From Mesocentrotus franciscanus (taxonomy: Eukaryota; Echinodermata; Echinoidea; Camarodonta; Strongylocentrotidae), in assembly GCA_037976565.1 (NCBI GenBank), contig CP137669.1, forward strand, positions 37,412,912-37,476,911: a stretch of 64,000 nt of DNA. Direction: 5' to 3'. The position numbers were made by a program, and so were the translations under genes. The notes below the pieces were generated by a model. That model worked only from the letters and a program-made list of their open reading frames with translations. It did no database searches and was not told where the DNA came from. Below, piece after piece: positions 61,354 through 64,000 of this stretch. The first letter of the stretch is position 1; each line of letters begins with the position of its first letter.

Positions 61354-61446
61354 GGAGAGAGATATGAGATGGCAAGAAGTAATAGATATCAAGAGAGACA
61401 GAGAGACAGACAGGGCGAGAGAAAGAGTAGATATCAAAGACAGGCA
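60961..61446. repeat. Long GA-rich purine tract
   Basis: Nearly 490 bp dominated by GA dinucleotides, with three purer runs (about 60979-61016, 61158-61179, 61306-61345). The minus-strand ORFs here are Ser/Leu repeat translations. Confidence 0.9.
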
Positions 61447-61950
61447 TTCAGAGCCAAGCAAAGCTCATTAGAAGCGATATCAAGGTCCTCATTATGATAT
61501 TCTACTGTCTCTCCCCACAGGTGGTTTCTTTTGCCAGGAAGCTAGCCTACCCGATCGTCTCAAAGGCAGATATATCCCATTATAGTCCTGCTTGTCCATA
61601 TCTAATACTATTAACCGAGCAATAGTCACGTACATAGTCATATCATTCCAGAGATAAGAAGTCTCAATAGCCGGAGATGGAGAGTTGACCCTGTTGCATG
61701 GAGAAAGATAAAGAATTGATTAAAAGCTTGATTGTGCTGTTCCTCAATGTTTCATGCAGTGTGTAATGATGATCTTCTAAATGGTTGGACACAGTTTAGA
61801 TCTGTGCCTTTTATGCACTTCTTTCAATGAAGCTTTTCACCAGGTTGAGTGAAATATGGCTTGGCACCCTCCCAGGGGATTGTTTAGGAGGACTAAAACA
61901 AATTATACATTGACAAATTTATTACCCTTGTCATTATAATGAACTTACCC

Positions 61951-62440
61951 GTGTCCACACACAACACTTACCGTGATTAGGGGTGATTAGTTATACCGTT
62001 TCGGGATAGTTATACGATGAAATTGTGTGTGTGGACGCTTACTAACAATTTGTTGTATAACCAAACACGGGTTTGGGCATCGTTTCAAACTAGAACTCAA
62101 TAAAGAATCACGTCTAATCACGCCTAATCACGGAATGTGTTGTGTGTGGACGTAACTAGTATAACTAGTCGAACTAGAACGGTATAACTGGGCGGGGCTT
62201 AACGTGACCTCGCGCGAAAGGAGACCTGACCTCTCATTTTCGCTTCCATTTCATGACCGCAGTAGCAAACTGCGCACCTATACGACGTTTCACTGTAGAG
62301 TTTCGGGATTACTTTCTTGTGTGTGTGGACACCCTGGAATTTATACGATGATTCTTTATATGACGTTTCTTGTGTGTGGACACCCTGGATACGATGTTTC
62401 GTTATAGAGTTTCGGGATAAATTGTTTTGTGTGAGGACAC
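61951..62440. mobile_element. 490 bp element with GTGTCCACACACAA ends
   Basis: Left end GTGTCCACACACAACAC; right end inverted GTGTCCTCACACAAAA. The block pairing CACTTACCGTGATTAG (about 61965) with CTAATCACGGAATGTG (62124) forms an inner inverted repeat. The phrase TTGTGTGTGTGGACACCCTGG recurs near 62319 and 62367. No target duplication or ORF was identified; superfamily unassigned. Confidence 0.5.
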
Positions 62441-63749
62441 ACTGCTTGTTGGACAGAATTTGTCCTCGGTATTTGTATTCTGTAGTCCCTCATGCTTGGT
62501 ATGAGCACCATGGGTGTTGGAATTGTCAAGAAACATGCTTCCAATTAGATAACTAAAACCTATACATGCTCAAGTTACTGGTAGTGTGAAAATCACTTTC
62601 TTTGAGTTGAGGTACCAATTCTATGTTATTTATCTTTCAGCTTCATATTATATTACGAGGGCTACCTGTAGAGGAATATTTTTTGAATAAAAGTAAAAGT
62701 AAGTGCTTACAAGTTTGCACACAAACATGGCTTATACAACTTTTTCAATCAATACTTTCAATAATGGGAGGTTATGGAAACACAGGCTATCATCAAAACG
62801 GATAGACCCTGTCCCAATTTTCAGTGATGAGATCTAAAGTAGATGTCGACACACTCAAGAAATGCTCTAAAACATAGTTTGGGATCATGCTCAGATACTA
62901 AATACTGAAATCACCTTTTCCTTCTTTGCAGTGCTTGTTTAAGTTATCCAATATAGATAGTGCTCTAAATTCATTTAAACAAAATTAGTACCATTTGTAT
63001 TTATAAGAACTGCTTTTGTCTTAAAGGTTGTTGGATTTTAGAAGAAGATTAATAAACAACTTTTTAAAACAGGTTTAATTGTTTAAAAATCATTCTTTAA
63101 AGGATTTCATAAAGATTGCTTTCCAAAGCTCTTTCTTTTAACCAAACATATTATTGCACATCTGAAGTAGATATTAACTCATCAGCATAGACTTCAAATC
63201 AAACTGTATACGATTTTAAGAAAGTCAGTTACAACAATAACCCCATCTATTATGTACATTGTAATTTATTTTGTATTTCTTTCATTACACCTGATTTGTG
63301 ATGGTGACTTACACATTTCTTTTATCTAATAATCTTTTCCCAGGTTTGACTGTCATAACTTGTTATCAGTTGCTACATCAAGAAACAGTGCAAGTTTATT
63401 AGAATTGGCAGATTTTTTTTTTTTTTTTACATAGTCATATTATAATATTTTCATATTATCATATTGCTTCTATGTGTTATTAGACATTTGCTTGTTAATA
63501 CTCTCATTGCAATTCTAAATTTTATTGAAGTGGAATAGCACATTTGACATTCTATTCATTATTTTTTTTTCTTCTAATCATAATGAAGTTAAATGGTAGA
63601 CTTAGTTTCTTAGAATTTATTTCCTCTCCTTTACATTTCATAAAGTCTTTATACCCAAAGAAAATTTCATTGGAAAACGTAAGAATACAAGCATTTATTT
63701 TAGTGCAGGGGATATGCTATAATGAATGCACTGTCTTGAGATGTACATG
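62441..63749. other. Intronic, no gene seen
   Basis: AT-rich unique sequence with a T run at 63414-63428; nothing recognised. Confidence 0.5.
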
Positions 63750-63827
63750 GTCTGTTTGGAGCCAGAAGGGTGTTTACTCTTATACTTTAAAACAGAGTTA
63801 ACGTCCTTCTGGCTCTCAAGAGACGAC
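63750..63827. repeat. Palindrome-family copy, ~78 bp
   Basis: TCTGTTTGGAGCCAGAAGGG at the left and AACGTCCTTCTGGCTCTCAA then GAGACGA at the right. The loop is about 20 bp. Confidence 0.8.
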
Positions 63828-63828
63828 A

Positions 63829-63829
63829 T

Positions 63830-63875
<46 letters not shown>
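63829..63875. repeat. (CA)n(TA)n compound microsatellite
   Basis: About ten CA units followed by about thirteen TA units, directly abutting the palindrome copy. Confidence 0.95.
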
Positions 63876-63878
<3 letters not shown>

Positions 63879-64000
63879 ATTGTGAAATGTTGTCTGGTGT
63901 GAAGTTCCACTTTGTCCATTTCATCAGTATTTAACTCCATGCCCTGAAGATCACATAATCTCATGATGTAATCATTTCCAAGGGATAGTGTTACATCGGT

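Larger units (their letters stand above)
9691..64000 (+). other. SNAP-25 intron 1 (5' part, at least 54 kb)
   Basis: Runs from the GTGAGT donor at 9691 to the window end. I looked for the next exon, expected to read SLESTRRML after an AG, and did not find it on the + strand. The intron is therefore taken to continue past 64000. If the segment at 33506-33652 is an alternative first exon, this interval also contains a second promoter region. A missed short exon cannot be excluded by eye. Confidence 0.6.

Noticed and set aside
60689..61447. Minus-strand ORFs of 75-125 codons
   Set aside because: Derived from a GA repeat; Ser/Leu-rich.
61519..61620. Open frame after CCCCACAG reading VVSFARKLAYPIVSK
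   Set aside because: A good-looking acceptor, but the frame stops within 35 codons, no donor is evident and no family is recognised.

Overview
The window looks like a gene-poor stretch of a marine deuterostome genome, most likely an echinoderm and probably a sea urchin. It is AT-rich, packed with short inverted-repeat DNA transposons, a tRNA-derived SINE, decayed LINE fragments, CT/GA microsatellites and a dispersed TACATGTA palindrome. The species call is inference from repeat style and from one recognisable exon. Almost every long open reading frame is a by-product of simple repeats or transposon sequence.

The one firmly recognised gene is SNAP-25, the Qbc-SNARE of regulated exocytosis. 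Its first coding exon lies on the + strand: 5' UTR from about 9393, start codon at 9613, and a strong splice donor after 9690. The next exon, which should begin with the SLESTRRML-type SNARE heptads, is not visible downstream. Intron 1 therefore appears to run at least from 9691 to the window end (more than 54 kb), and nearly all features below lie inside it. A second open segment at 33506-33652 starts with ATG, ends in the same phase (0) before a GT, and might be an alternative first exon of the same gene or an unrelated chance ORF.

Layout. 1-9392: upstream non-coding DNA dense in TACATGTA, with an 0.86 kb inverted-repeat element (810-1670), a 238 bp MITE (1818-2055) and two head-to-head copies of one TA-flanked transposon (6400-7140, 7380-8056). 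9393-9690: SNAP-25 exon. 10-31 kb: a long fold-back element (10243-10779), a pogo-like MITE (13102-13264), pyrimidine tracts at 14-15 kb, a nested transposon (16379-16865), a tandem array with alternating unit lengths (25828-26600) and a GGTGTTAA-rich element (29874-30775). 31-33.6 kb: unique, higher-GC sequence leading to the candidate second first exon. 34-64 kb: further TTAA-flanked elements, hAT and Harbinger-like elements, a LINE nested inside one of them, two SINE copies and long purine tracts.

Two patterns tie the repeats together. First, a palindrome of about 65-80 bp, with arms reading GAGCCAGAAGGGCGTTAA, recurs at least eight times. One copy is split exactly at a TTAA by a 409 bp element with piggyBac-type ends. 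Second, four larger elements carry TTAA target duplications with AG...CT ends, which fits the Kolobok superfamily better than piggyBac; two of them share terminal sequence. I see no prokaryotic-style system, CRISPR array, intact rRNA or tRNA gene, or viral gene.
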